Part shown: positions 18,257 to 27,153 of the stretch, one piece after another | Layout of the letters: every line of letters starts with the position of its first letter | Numbering within the stretch: the stretch's first letter is position 1 | DNA from: JBBQLG01 sp964251665 | GTDB lineage: Bacteria > Bacteroidota > Bacteroidia > Cytophagales > Spirosomataceae | NCBI GenBank assembly: GCA_964251665.1 | Contig: CAXUKO010000006.1 | Location: forward strand, 1 to 64,000 | Reading direction: 5' to 3' | DNA: 64,000 nucleotides | Notes under the pieces: model-generated | Database searches by the model: none | What the model was told of the DNA's origin: nothing | What the model saw: the letters and a program-made list of their open reading frames with translations, nothing else | Made by a program: the position numbers and the translations under genes

Positions 18257-20626
18257 CTATAGTTTCAGCACACGCCCCCGGAACACACGCTGACTGGTAC
18301 GGATCTGACACACGTAGACGCCGGGAATCCAGGTTTGAGTAGGCAGCACAATCTGCTCCCTTGCATCATTCAGGGTTATGCTACTCATTAACTGACCAGT
18401 GGCTGAATAAACATCGAGCTGGTTGATCAGGTAACCGGCCGGGAGCCGCACGATCAGCTGATCGTAGCAGGGGGAAGGGTAAATAATGGCGTCTGAATCG
18501 TCGGGAAGCGGATTGAGAAGCCATTCGTCCCGGCTGGCTACACGCGCACTGGCAGCCCCCGACGCAGTATACTCATAGGCACCAATGTCGTAGGCACTAC
18601 CCGCAGGACGCGGCTGGTCGCGCTGGTCCGTTATTACCCCCCACCCGGCTGCGTTGGTACCGGCATTGATCAGTGGCGACGTCGGAAGGAGCGAGAAATC
18701 GCCAGCGGCCACATCCCGGTAACCGGCGGTCTGATTGGCGGTGGCTGTGTAGTTGGTCGCCAGGGTAGCCGTTGCTCCCTGCGCAAACACAAAGGGCCGA
18801 CCGCTCTGACTACCCCAGTTCGAGATGGCGTTGTTGGCGATGGTGTTCGTGTTGTTCTGGTTGTAGAGCCGGATTCCATCGCGGCCGGTGCCGTTAATCG
18901 TATTGTTCACCAGCTGAACGAAGGTGCCGGATAAGGAACCCGGCCGGTCGTCGCAGAAGATGCCATCGCCACCCACCTGGTTGATAACATTGTTAAAGAC
19001 GCGGTTATTACCCAACTGCCCGATAATGATGATACCCATGCCGGCCACCTGCTGAATGGTATTGCTGTAGCAGTCGCCACCAGCCCCCCCGCCAATCTGC
19101 AGGCCACTGTTCTGACCGGCAGCAAATGGCATAAGACCCGTGTTTCGGAGCGTATTATGGTGGACCAGCGCGTCGGGCGCACAGGCGTATTGCAGGCCCT
19201 CGGCGCCGGTTCGCTCAATGCGGTTATGATGAATAGTCAGGCCGTAAATAAGGTGAGGGTACACCGGTTGGGCAACGCCATTGCAGGTAACGGTCATGCC
19301 TTCACCGAAGAAAGAGCTGCCTGCGTAGATGCCTTCGCCTTTGGTGTCGTGAACGTAGTTGTTATGAATATTGACGTTGTACATGGCGAAGTTGGCCCGC
19401 CAGGTGGCCGGGTTGCAGGTGGGGTCGGTCTTGATCATTATGCCCGCAAAACCCGACTCGGCTACTTCAACGTGATGCACGTCGCAGTCTGAAGAGAGGT
19501 CGCTGATGTTCAGGGCGGCCCCGGTCGTAGAACTGGCCACTTTGATCCCGTATTCGTGCAGCGGATCACCACTGCCGCTGACGGTAAAATAGCGGCTGCC
19601 CGAAAATTGAAAGCAACTGTAGTTGGAGGGTGACCCTACCGTTACCAGCCCCCCGCAGTTGACGAAGTGAATGGGTTCTGTGGGTGACCCTACAAAATTG
19701 TTGAACCAGAGGTTATTGTAGGCTCCGGCCTGGATGCAGACCGTTTTACCGGCGGGAACGCGGAGCTGGTTATTGTTGTAGCTGCCCGACTGCGTTACCG
19801 TATAATCGCAGCCGCAGGCCGACGACCCGCCGACATGCCAGCCCGCCGGGATGCTCCCCAAATTGTCGTACTTGATGCTGTTGTCGTGAATACTGGCTCC
19901 CGGTGCATTGTACACATTCAGGGCGGCACTGTTGATGTACTCAATCCGGTTGTTGTACACCTCCAGCCCCTCGGTCTGTACCGGATAAACCCGCTTCTGA
20001 ACGCCGTTACACGTGATCAGCGTACCATTGGTAGCCGAATAGCCACTACCCAGAAACATGCCGGGGCCGGGGGTGTCGTGAATGTAATTGTCGTGGAGTT
20101 TTACGCTTCGTACGGTGTAATTGGGCTGATACGACATTGAGTCACAGCCGGGGTCCAGTTTCATGGAAAAACCCGCATACCCTGATCCCGTTACTTCAAC
20201 CCCGCTCACCTCGTAGTTGGTGCTGTTGCCGCTTACGGTAACCGTTGAGGCACCGCCCTTGCATTTTGTGGCCACAAAACCGTAGCGCACCGTACTGTCA
20301 CCCGAACCGCTCAACACGAAATAGCTGCTGTTGATAAAGCCCAGAGCACCCCCGCTCGTTTCGGCTCCCGTCGTTACCGGCCCGCCACAGTTAACGAAGC
20401 GAATAGGCTGCGCAGCCGTACCGACAAAGTTTTTGAAACTCAGCCCCGTATACGTCCCGGACCGTACGCAGACCGTCTGACCGGGTTTCACCTTCAGCGT
20501 GTTATTGTCGAACGTGCCACTCTGCGAGATGGTAACGGCGCAATTGCAGCCAGCCGTGGTCTGAGCCTGCCCGGGAGGCCTTAGTGATAATACGAATAAA
20601 CTAATCAGTAAGTAGATGTTTTGCAT
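18257..20626 (-). CDS. Secreted right-handed beta-helix protein with internal duplication and T9SS sorting domain
   Basis: A 789-residue protein. The ATG at 20626 is chosen because MQNIYLLISLFVLSL is a signal peptide. Two homologous blocks follow, about 27-260 and 271-500: both open with a Cys pair (CNCAVTISQSG and CGCDYTVTQSG) and share FVNCGG, SGSGD, HDNYIHDT-like and NNRIE-like segments. A further parallel beta-helix region with many Asn/Gly turns runs to about 690. The end (IIYPSPCYDQLIVRLP to the final GRVLKL) is a type A T9SS C-terminal domain, so the protein is exported over the outer membrane and probably surface-anchored. Such folds often bind or cleave polysaccharide; catalytic residues are not evident. 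Placement in the locus suggests action on the exported glycan. Confidence 0.85.
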   Translation of the reverse strand: MQNIYLLISLFVLSLRPPGQAQTTAGCNCAVTISQSGTFDNNTLKVKPGQTVCVRSGTYTGLSFKNFVGTAAQPIRFVNCGGPVTTGAETSGGALGFINSSYFVLSGSGDSTVRYGFVATKCKGGASTVTVSGNSTNYEVSGVEVTGSGYAGFSMKLDPGCDSMSYQPNYTVRSVKLHDNYIHDTPGPGMFLGSGYSATNGTLITCNGVQKRVYPVQTEGLEVYNNRIEYINSAALNVYNAPGASIHDNSIKYDNLGSIPAGWHVGGSSACGCDYTVTQSGSYNNNQLRVPAGKTVCIQAGAYNNLWFNNFVGSPTEPIHFVNCGGLVTVGSPSNYSCFQFSGSRYFTVSGSGDPLHEYGIKVASSTTGAALNISDLSSDCDVHHVEVAESGFAGIMIKTDPTCNPATWRANFAMYNVNIHNNYVHDTKGEGIYAGSSFFGEGMTVTCNGVAQPVYPHLIYGLTIHHNRIERTGAEGLQYACAPDALVHHNTLRNTGLMPFAAGQNSGLQIGGGAGGDCYSNTIQQVAGMGIIIIGQLGNNRVFNNVINQVGGDGIFCDDRPGSLSGTFVQLVNNTINGTGRDGIRLYNQNNTNTIANNAISNWGSQSGRPFVFAQGATATLATNYTATANQTAGYRDVAAGDFSLLPTSPLINAGTNAAGWGVITDQRDQPRPAGSAYDIGAYEYTASGAASARVASRDEWLLNPLPDDSDAIIYPSPCYDQLIVRLPAGYLINQLDVYSATGQLMSSITLNDAREQIVLPTQTWIPGVYVCQIRTSQRVFRGRVLKL

Positions 20627-20781
20627 CAGCTGGTAAGTAGTATGTATGTTTCCCCCATGAATAAGCAACTGCACTGATTGGCAGCCACAGCATACCGTGT
20701 GGCTGCTACTTAAAAATACTGCCGACACCTGGCTGCTTGTACGCAATCAGGCTTGGGTCAGGCGATGGGCAGCACCGGCCG

Positions 20782-20807
20782 GGGGAGAACGGGTGAGCGT
20801 TCTCCCC
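20782..20807. terminator. Hairpin after the methyltransferase gene
   Basis: Ten-nt GC-rich arms (GGGGAGAACG / CGTTCTCCCC) with a 6-nt loop lie between the reverse-strand methyltransferase end (20834) and the beta-helix start (20626). No U-tract follows on either strand, so termination strength is uncertain. Confidence 0.45.
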
Positions 20808-20833
20808 GGTTGGTGGCCGGGCCGCAGCGGATG

Positions 20834-21589
20834 TTATTTAACCCAGGCCGTATAAAAACCACTGGCAAACGTGGTGGGCAGCAGATCAGCCAGCTGGCAA
20901 TCCAGCTGTTGCAGGCGGGCGATGCGCCGGGTCAGGATGGAGTACGGAAATATGCCGTTTACGAAGTCGCTTTTCCCGAATGCCTGCAGGCGGAAGCCGT
21001 TGGTTTTCAACATGCGCTGCAGCCCTTTCTGGGTGAAAAACTGAAGATGGGTCAGATCCGGGTTGGAACTTTGCAGGGTCGTGTTGGCATAACCAAATCC
21101 CCGTTTAATGGTATACAGCACCCGCGCCAGACCCCGCTGATGCATCCATTGCATGGGCCGGGTCATCAGCAGTTCGCGGGGGCCGTAGCCGTTCGGTACG
21201 GTCACAATCAGCTGCCCGCCCGGCTTCAGGAGCCGATGGGCCGATGCGACCAGCAGGCCCGGATCGGGGAGGTGTTCCAGCACCTCACTGCATACCATAG
21301 CATCGAATGTATCCGTGATGGACATCGACGCTACGTCGGTTTGGAGGAACGAAACCTGTTTGAACTGATTGCGCTGTTTGGCAATCTGGATCGAGTCACC
21401 GTCGATGTCTACCCCAACCACTTCGTGGCCCAGACTACCCAGAGCGAGGGAAATGTTACCATTGCCACAGCCAATGTCCAGAATGCGCAGGGGGCCACTG
21501 CCCAGGTTAGCTATCTGCGAAACAATGAATTCAAGGCGTTTAAAATCTTCGACGCGCTCATACTCAGTAAAGGCCTGATAAGTAGTCAT
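20834..21589 (-). CDS. Class I SAM-dependent methyltransferase
   Basis: A 251-residue methyltransferase (Methyltransf_11/23 type). The SAM-binding motif LRILDIGCGNGNISLALG is near residue 34, the acidic ribose-binding VVGVDIDGDSI follows, and CSEVLEHLPDPGLL and LKPGGQLIVTVPN mark motifs II and III. It is placed among glycosyltransferases and could methylate a sugar or cap the chain end, as in related loci, but the substrate cannot be read. It is divergent from the membrane GT2 gene at 21739, sharing an AT-rich 149-nt promoter gap. Confidence 0.85.
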   Translation of the reverse strand: MTTYQAFTEYERVEDFKRLEFIVSQIANLGSGPLRILDIGCGNGNISLALGSLGHEVVGVDIDGDSIQIAKQRNQFKQVSFLQTDVASMSITDTFDAMVCSEVLEHLPDPGLLVASAHRLLKPGGQLIVTVPNGYGPRELLMTRPMQWMHQRGLARVLYTIKRGFGYANTTLQSSNPDLTHLQFFTQKGLQRMLKTNGFRLQAFGKSDFVNGIFPYSILTRRIARLQQLDCQLADLLPTTFASGFYTAWVK

Positions 21590-21617
21590 AGTATATACGG
21601 CAAGACGGTTGTTTGAA

Positions 21618-21674
21618 AAATAATTATTTGCTTACTGAAAATAATAAACAATTATACTACTTATAGTTTATTAT
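21618..21674. promoter_or_regulatory. AT-rich divergent promoter gap with inverted repeats
   Basis: The gap between the methyltransferase and the membrane glycosyltransferase is strongly AT-rich. It holds a 12-nt perfect palindrome AAATAATTATTT (21618-21629) and a 9-nt inverted repeat ATAATAAAC / GTTTATTAT (21641-21649 and 21666-21674). These may be operators for the two divergent genes; AT-rich sequence makes chance palindromes more likely. Confidence 0.35.
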
Positions 21675-21738
21675 ATGCTTTATTTGTAAACAATATTTAT
21701 AATTTTAGACTGGTTGCCTACTTTTTCTGCCATTCACC

Positions 21739-22929
21739 ATGAGTTTACTAACAACGGGGCTCTCTTTACTGCTGGGTATCGTCTTTATCTACCTGAGCTA
21801 CAATGTACTGTACCAACTGTGCTTTGCGGTGGCAGGCCGGTTTATCCCACGGCGCCGAACCCCACCGGAGCCCACTAAACAGGCCCGTTTTGCGGTGCTG
21901 ATTCCGGCTTACCGGGAAGATACGGTCATTCTGGAAACCGCCCGTGATGCCCTGCGGCAGGCTTACCCGGCCGAATTGTATGATGTTATTGTCATCGCCG
22001 ACTCCCTGCAGCCCGCCACGATTGACACGCTGACGCAGCTGTCCGTTCGGGTAATTCCAGTGCAGTTTGAGGTGAGTACCAAAGCGAGGGCGCTTAATAC
22101 TGCCATGCGTCAGTTGCCCGACAACTACTACGACGTTGCCCTGGTGCTGGATGCCGATAACCTGATGGCGGTTAATGCACTGGACCAGTTTAACCGCTGG
22201 ATACAGGCGGGTTATCAGGCCGTACAGGGGCACCGCGTTGCTAAAAACAGCGATACGCCCCTGGCCTACCTGGATGCCATCAGCGAAGAAATTAACAACC
22301 ACCTGTTCCGGCGGGCACCGGCCTGCGTGGGATTATCCAGCGCGCTCATTGGATCAGGAGCCGCCATCGACTACGCGCTGTTCAAGGAAATTATGCGGCC
22401 CATCGATGCCATCGGCGGTTTCGACCGGGAGGTCGAGTATCGGCTGCTGGGGCAGCGCATTCGGATTGCCTACGCTGAAGAAGCCTACGTTACGGACGAG
22501 AAAGTACGGCAGAACGCCGTTTTCTATAACCAGCGTCGGCGGTGGCTGGCCGCCCAGTGGACGTATACGGTTCGGTATTTTGTACCCGGACTCCGGGAAC
22601 TGATGCGGGGGAATATCGACTACGTCAATAAAACCTGTCAGTCGCTGTTGCTGCCCCGGGTGCTGCTGCTGGGTATGCTGGCGGGTCTTGCTCTGATCAG
22701 CCTGCTTGTTCCCGTTTCGCCCGTGCCGGGTGCATGGGTTGGCCTGTTCGGGGGGTTTGTGCTGACGATGCTGCTGGCTTTTCCTCGGGCCTACTGTACC
22801 CCCCGGTTACTAACGTCGCTGCTGCACGTTCCGGTGGTATTCTGGATGATGTTCCGGTTGTTATTCCGGTTAAAAGGCGCTAACCGCACCTTTATCCATA
22901 CACCACATGGGGAATCGGTTGCCCCATGA
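21739..22929 (+). CDS. Membrane-anchored processive-type glycosyltransferase (GT2)
   Basis: A 396-residue GT2 with an N-terminal membrane helix (about 5-28) and three C-terminal hydrophobic segments after residue 300, as in cellulose/hyaluronan-synthase-like enzymes. Catalytic marks are FAVLIPAYRED near 52, VALVLDADNLM (DAD metal site), the acceptor-site region GGFDREVEYRL and NQRRRWLAAQW near 264 (QxxRW). The QRRRW box is typical of processive enzymes, but single-sugar relatives exist. Its 3' end overlaps the convergent GT4 gene by 38 bp. Confidence 0.85.
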   Translation: MSLLTTGLSLLLGIVFIYLSYNVLYQLCFAVAGRFIPRRRTPPEPTKQARFAVLIPAYREDTVILETARDALRQAYPAELYDVIVIADSLQPATIDTLTQLSVRVIPVQFEVSTKARALNTAMRQLPDNYYDVALVLDADNLMAVNALDQFNRWIQAGYQAVQGHRVAKNSDTPLAYLDAISEEINNHLFRRAPACVGLSSALIGSGAAIDYALFKEIMRPIDAIGGFDREVEYRLLGQRIRIAYAEEAYVTDEKVRQNAVFYNQRRRWLAAQWTYTVRYFVPGLRELMRGNIDYVNKTCQSLLLPRVLLLGMLAGLALISLLVPVSPVPGAWVGLFGGFVLTMLLAFPRAYCTPRLLTSLLHVPVVFWMMFRLLFRLKGANRTFIHTPHGESVAP

Positions 22930-24037
22930 GCACCGACTGATAAATTTGCTGAAGCCGGCTGGTCATCGACCGTACGTCATGCCGCTGAACAATCCGAAGC
23001 CGTGCCCGGCTGGCTAATTGCTGACGAAGCGGGGCATCCCGCAGGATGGAATCGAGTGCCCCGGCCAGCTGGTCGGGGCGTTGGGCCGGTACCAGCAGCC
23101 CATTATCACCGCTTACGACCAACTCAACGGTACCATCAACGCTGGTGGCGACTACGGGTTTCTCCATCGCCATTGCTTCCATCAGGCCAATGGGCATGCC
23201 CTCCCAAAGCGACGGCAGACAGAACAGGTCCATCGCCTGTAGCACCGCCGGTACATCCTGCCGATACCCGTCGGTGATGATCCGGTCGCGAAAGCCGGAC
23301 TGCCGAATGCGTTCGTCTACCTGAGTCTGTAACTCCCCCGATCCAATCATCAGCAGGACCGCCTGCGGGTGTTCGGCCGCGATTCGGTCAAAGGCTTCGA
23401 TGAGCGTCAGGGGATCTTTCTGGAGGGTTAGGCGGGCCATAAAGCCAATCACGAACTGGTCGGGCTGAATGCCGTATCCGGCCCTGACATCAGGCTGCGT
23501 GGCTCTGGGGTCAAACCGTTGCAGATTAATTCCATTGAAGACCACTTCCGCCTTCAGATTCCGCAGATAAGCCTTTCCTTCGGCCAGGTTCGCCTGCGAT
23601 ACGCAGATGGTCTGGTGGGTGTTGGCAATTAGCAGGCGCTCGGCAACTACCCGGATGGCATGCAGTACTCTGGGCTGACCCGCGTGAAACGACCAGCCGT
23701 GTACGGTGTAGATAACCGGAATAGCCCGTTTCCGGGCTGCCCACAGAATATTTGACAGGCCCCGGGTGCCGTGGGCGTGAATTACGTCGATGCGTTCGTC
23801 GTCTAACAACCGGCTGACGGCGGGCCAGGTGCGGACATCGAACGGCTGGTTAGAGGGAATCACGTGAACGGTAACGCCCATTTCGTGTAGCCGCGTAACC
23901 ATTGGTCCATCCGTGAATGAAAGCACAATCGGCTCGAACTGGCTCCGGTCTGTGGTTTGCACAACGGATAAGACGTGACTTTCTCCCCCGCCGATCTGTC
24001 CCTGGCGAATTGTGTGAAGAATGCGAAGTTTAGCCAT
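22892..24037 (-). CDS. Glycosyltransferase family 4
   Basis: A 381-residue GT-B enzyme. The ATG at 24037 begins MAKLRILHTIRQGQIGGGESHV, the typical GT4 acceptor-side loop; longer reading frames upstream have no family similarity. VIHAHGTRG, FVIGFMARLTLQKDPLTLIEAF and the donor-site SLWEGMPIGLMEAMAMEKP (EX7E type) are all present. It lies downstream of a GT2 gene on the same strand (50 nt gap) and its last 38 nt overlap the opposing membrane GT2 gene, so read-through of either transcript would be antisense to the other. Confidence 0.85.
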   Translation of the reverse strand: MAKLRILHTIRQGQIGGGESHVLSVVQTTDRSQFEPIVLSFTDGPMVTRLHEMGVTVHVIPSNQPFDVRTWPAVSRLLDDERIDVIHAHGTRGLSNILWAARKRAIPVIYTVHGWSFHAGQPRVLHAIRVVAERLLIANTHQTICVSQANLAEGKAYLRNLKAEVVFNGINLQRFDPRATQPDVRAGYGIQPDQFVIGFMARLTLQKDPLTLIEAFDRIAAEHPQAVLLMIGSGELQTQVDERIRQSGFRDRIITDGYRQDVPAVLQAMDLFCLPSLWEGMPIGLMEAMAMEKPVVATSVDGTVELVVSGDNGLLVPAQRPDQLAGALDSILRDAPLRQQLASRARLRIVQRHDVRSMTSRLQQIYQSVLMGQPIPHVVYG

Positions 24038-24087
24038 AAAGAGGAGAATGAGTAAGGGGTGAGAAGGCAGGAAAAGAAAGCTCTGAA

Positions 24088-25044
24088 TCAGGCCGTAGGG
24101 TGCGTCACGTTCCAGAGGACACCCTGTCCAAAGGCGCTCAGGTAAGCAAACTGCCCCTGAACGGTATAAACGAACAGGTGTTTTGGTAAGGCGATGAGCG
24201 CGAAGTAGAGCGAAAATGCCCACCACTGCCCCGGCGTAGTACAGCGTCGCATGAAGTACAACCGGTTGCGGGTCAGGTAATACACTTTGCGCGGGCTGGC
24301 TTTCCCGACCGACAGCGATTCTTTATGGAAAATCAGGGCCGTGGCCTGGTAATAAATGGTAAATCCGGCCTGCCGGATGCGGTGCGACCAGTCCAGTTCT
24401 TCGTAGTACAGAAAGTACGGTTCGTGCATGCCGCCAACGCGCTCCCACACGGCCCGGCTGATGAGCATGGCGGCCCCGTGGGCAAAAGCGGTCGGCCCCG
24501 ACTGGTCAAACTGACCGGTATCAGTCTCATGCGTACCGTAGCAGGTGGTTTGGCCGGTGAGGATATTCAGCGGTCGGTAACCGGCGTATTGAATGATGTC
24601 AGGCTGGCTGAAATACCGAATTTTAGGGCAGATCACGCCAATGTCGGCGTCACCGGCAACGGGGATCAGCAGCTGACCGATCAGGTCGGGGGTGACTTCG
24701 GTGTCGTTGTTGATGAGCAGAAAATAGTCGCCTTTGGCCTGTCTCATACCGAGATTATTGCCACCGGCAAAGCCCAGGTTTTCGGGACTCACAATCAGCC
24801 TTGCGTTTGGGAACGGGGCCAGCAGGTCGGGCGTCAGCGGCTGTTCGGTAGAGCCGTTGTCGACCACCAGAATCTCGACGTTGGTATGAATCAGGTGCTG
24901 CGTAGAGCGCAGCAGATCGAGCGTGGCCGCGATCTGATTGTAATGAACTGTAAGGATAGTAATGAGTGGCTCATTGACAGGCCGCCCGGTCGTGGGTAGC
25001 CCGTCTGTGGCCGCTTCCTGGTCTACATGCTTTCTTTCTGCCAT
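24088..25044 (-). CDS. Glycosyltransferase family 2 (rhamnosyltransferase-like)
   Basis: A 318-residue GT2 of the WbbL/RfbF-like subgroup. ITILTVHYNQ starts the catalytic domain at about residue 28; NLGFAGGNNLGMRQAKGDY and FLLINNDTEV (metal site) are characteristic, followed by FFLYYEELDW-like PYFLYYEELDWSHRIRQAGF. Enzymes of this subgroup commonly transfer rhamnose or related deoxysugars, but no donor-synthesis genes are in view. Its start overlaps the end of the sugar-transferase gene by 22 nt, so the two are translated from one message. Confidence 0.85.
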   Translation of the reverse strand: MAERKHVDQEAATDGLPTTGRPVNEPLITILTVHYNQIAATLDLLRSTQHLIHTNVEILVVDNGSTEQPLTPDLLAPFPNARLIVSPENLGFAGGNNLGMRQAKGDYFLLINNDTEVTPDLIGQLLIPVAGDADIGVICPKIRYFSQPDIIQYAGYRPLNILTGQTTCYGTHETDTGQFDQSGPTAFAHGAAMLISRAVWERVGGMHEPYFLYYEELDWSHRIRQAGFTIYYQATALIFHKESLSVGKASPRKVYYLTRNRLYFMRRCTTPGQWWAFSLYFALIALPKHLFVYTVQGQFAYLSAFGQGVLWNVTHPTA

Positions 25045-26192
25045 ACCGCCACGAACGTTTTAGCCAGAATCTGAAAGTCCATGCGGAGCGACGCCTGATT
25101 GGCGTAGGCAATGTCTAACTGGATGCGTTCGTGGTCGGAAAGCTGGGTCGAACTACCGCGTTTGGTCACCTGCCACAGCCCGGTCAGGCCGGCCGGGGCA
25201 GCAAACCGCTGGGCGTACTCGCTGGTCGTCAGCTTTTCGGCTTCGTACATGGGCAGCGGCCGGTTGCCAACTACCGACATATCGCCCTTCAGAATGTTCA
25301 GAAACTGGGGCAGTTCGTCGATGCTCAGATCGCGCAGGAGTTTGCCCAGCCGCGTTACACGCGGATCGGAATGAAACTTGGCAAACGTGGCTTTTGCTTT
25401 TTTCTGTTTAATATAAACTTCTTCGCAGAGCTGCTGATTATCCAGAAACAGGGGTCGCTGGCAACTCGTTCTGGCGGCTTTACAGGCTTCGCAAAGGCCA
25501 TCGGCGGCAATGTCGACTTTCTTGTTATAGATGTTCTGGTCGGCCATCGAAGCAATCAGCTGATCGGCGTTGGGCCGCATGGTCCGAAACTTATACATGT
25601 CGAACACGCGATAACCTGCCCCCACGCGCCGGGAGCGGTAGAAGACAGGCCCCGGCGAATCGAGTTTAATCAGAGCCGCCACCACCAGCAGGAGCGGGGA
25701 GACGCAGAGCAGCAGCCCACCGGCAAAAAGAATGTCGAACAGTCGTTTGCCAATGGGCATCTCGACGGTTACGGAGTTAACCTGGAGGGCCGAAGAGGTA
25801 TGCACCTGCTTGCGCTGAATGAGGTAGTCGATGCGCACCCCGATGCTGGCTTCGGCGCCCTGACTCGGAAAAATATCGAGCACCCGGGCCTCAATGGCCT
25901 GCCGCCGGAGCGAAGGGGTAACGTGGGCAGCAGTAATGATGATCGGCAGGGAACGGTAGAATGGGTTGGCCCGTAGCTGCGTGATAAAGTCCATTGCTCC
26001 CGCACTTTCGTTGATAATCAGCAGATCGGCTTTCAGCCCCCACTGAATCACTCCCTGGGCTTCGTCGACGGTGGTTACGGGGGTAATTGATACTGTTTTT
26101 CCAAAAGCCCGTACAAACGGCAGTTGCGCTGCGGTATCGGGCTCGATGTACAAAATACAAAACGATGAAGTAGAAGTCAGCGTTGAGGTCAT
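25023..26192 (-). CDS. Initiating polyprenyl-phosphate sugar transferase with pseudo-receiver domain
   Basis: A 389-residue protein. Residues about 145-389 form a bacterial sugar transferase domain (PF02397, WcaJ/WbaP-like): one membrane segment at 152-175, DSPGPVFYRSRRVG, MYKFRTM and RDLSIDELPQFLNILKGDMS. It loads the first sugar phosphate on undecaprenyl phosphate. Residues 11-125 have a response-regulator-like fold (ILYIEPD at 13-19, LLIINES at 58-64, PIIITAAH at 83-90), but the phosphoacceptor position is Asn61 and the conserved Lys position is Ser110, so it should not be phosphorylated. An insertion at about 215-270 carries four cysteines (234, 237, 244, 256). A genuine receiver protein is encoded just upstream. 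Confidence 0.85.
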   Translation of the reverse strand: MTSTLTSTSSFCILYIEPDTAAQLPFVRAFGKTVSITPVTTVDEAQGVIQWGLKADLLIINESAGAMDFITQLRANPFYRSLPIIITAAHVTPSLRRQAIEARVLDIFPSQGAEASIGVRIDYLIQRKQVHTSSALQVNSVTVEMPIGKRLFDILFAGGLLLCVSPLLLVVAALIKLDSPGPVFYRSRRVGAGYRVFDMYKFRTMRPNADQLIASMADQNIYNKKVDIAADGLCEACKAARTSCQRPLFLDNQQLCEEVYIKQKKAKATFAKFHSDPRVTRLGKLLRDLSIDELPQFLNILKGDMSVVGNRPLPMYEAEKLTTSEYAQRFAAPAGLTGLWQVTKRGSSTQLSDHERIQLDIAYANQASLRMDFQILAKTFVAVWQKESM

Positions 26193-26237
26193 GACTACGA
26201 GCGTTTCAGGTGATCAAGAGGAAGGTAATGCGGGTAA

Positions 26238-26642
26238 TCAGGAAGCCAGTTTCGAAAGCTCACCCTGCGTACGGCGCAGCATGGCCCCAACTTTGGCTTT
26301 TATCTCCATTGGATTAAACGGTTTGACCACGAAGTCATCCGCGCCAATCTCCAGGCAGTGAATCCGCGTCTGACTTTCTTCGAGGCTCGACAGAACAAGA
26401 ATTGGCAGGTGCCGGAAAAGCATACCCGCCCGTATCTGACGGATCAGGTCAAAGCCGGTAAAAATGGGCATCGTCAGGTCCGTGATGATAACATGCGGTT
26501 CGTTGCCCTGCTCCAGCCAGTTCATGGCCTCCAGACCATTTGTCTGGGTCGTTACCTTATAGTGATCCCGCAGGGTGTAATGTAGTACTTTCAGGATGAA
26601 CGGGTCATCGTCGACAATCAGCAGGTGGTACAGGTGTTCCAT
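26238..26642 (-). CDS. Stand-alone response regulator (receiver domain only)
   Basis: A 134-residue CheY-type receiver with complete chemistry: acidic pocket LLIVDDDPF (11-13), phosphoacceptor ITDLTMP (Asp55), VLSS (Ser85/86 region) and VVKPF (Lys107). There is no output domain. It is 46 nt upstream of the sugar-transferase gene on the same strand and so probably heads that operon. A protein-protein role on polysaccharide initiation, possibly through the pseudo-receiver of its neighbour, is inferred. The cognate kinase is not in this neighbourhood. Confidence 0.9.
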   Translation of the reverse strand: MEHLYHLLIVDDDPFILKVLHYTLRDHYKVTTQTNGLEAMNWLEQGNEPHVIITDLTMPIFTGFDLIRQIRAGMLFRHLPILVLSSLEESQTRIHCLEIGADDFVVKPFNPMEIKAKVGAMLRRTQGELSKLAS

Positions 26643-27153
26643 AAGTACTTTTACTCAGGTGGTACATTAGTAGGTCGTTTCAACTGTTTACGTATGGGTT
26701 TGTAAAAGTAATCGTATTTACAATAATAGAAAATAAAATATGAAATAAAATGTCATTATCGGTAACAAATAATATATCATTAATTTATTAGATAACTTAC
26801 ATAGATTTTATCAACCTACATCAGTAAGCCGCTGTCTGTACGCGGGTTAGCTCGTAGACCGGTGGCTTTCAGGCAGGATATGCCCGGCATGGGCAGAATA
26901 GTCAGAGGAGGTATAGCATTAATTGTGCCTGCCGACGTGTCAATGCACTGCGCACCGCTGTTTTATAGGAATTTAAGGTGGACCGTTGCTGATCAGGCAG
27001 CACACATTCGCCCGGTGCAGGTGATGGAAGTGCCTGCCGGCCGACTCTCACCGTACACAGAACAGACAAAAGATTCGTGTACTAACGAATTAATGCCTGA
27101 TTCTGCGCTTCCATGTATTATTTTGCACCAACCCAATCAAACCGAATGTTTTC
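26643..27153. other. AT-rich divergent intergenic region
   Basis: A 511-nt gap between the receiver gene (reverse) and the first sortilin-like gene (forward). The part from about 26690 to 26820 is very AT-rich with A and T runs and is a likely promoter zone. A short inverted repeat ATTCGT/ACGAAT (27073-27090) lies 64 nt before the forward start. An open frame from 26862 to 27278 crosses into the next gene in another frame and is not convincing. I see no RNA gene. Confidence 0.5.

Noticed and set aside
20753..21616. 287-codon forward open frame
   Set aside because: It is antisense to the methyltransferase, which has clear SAM motifs; the forward translation is low-complexity and matches nothing.
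24325..24999. 224-codon forward open frame
   Set aside because: It is antisense to the GT2 gene and shows no domain or signal.
25131..25976. 281-codon forward open frame
   Set aside because: It is antisense to the sugar-transferase gene with its conserved catalytic motifs.
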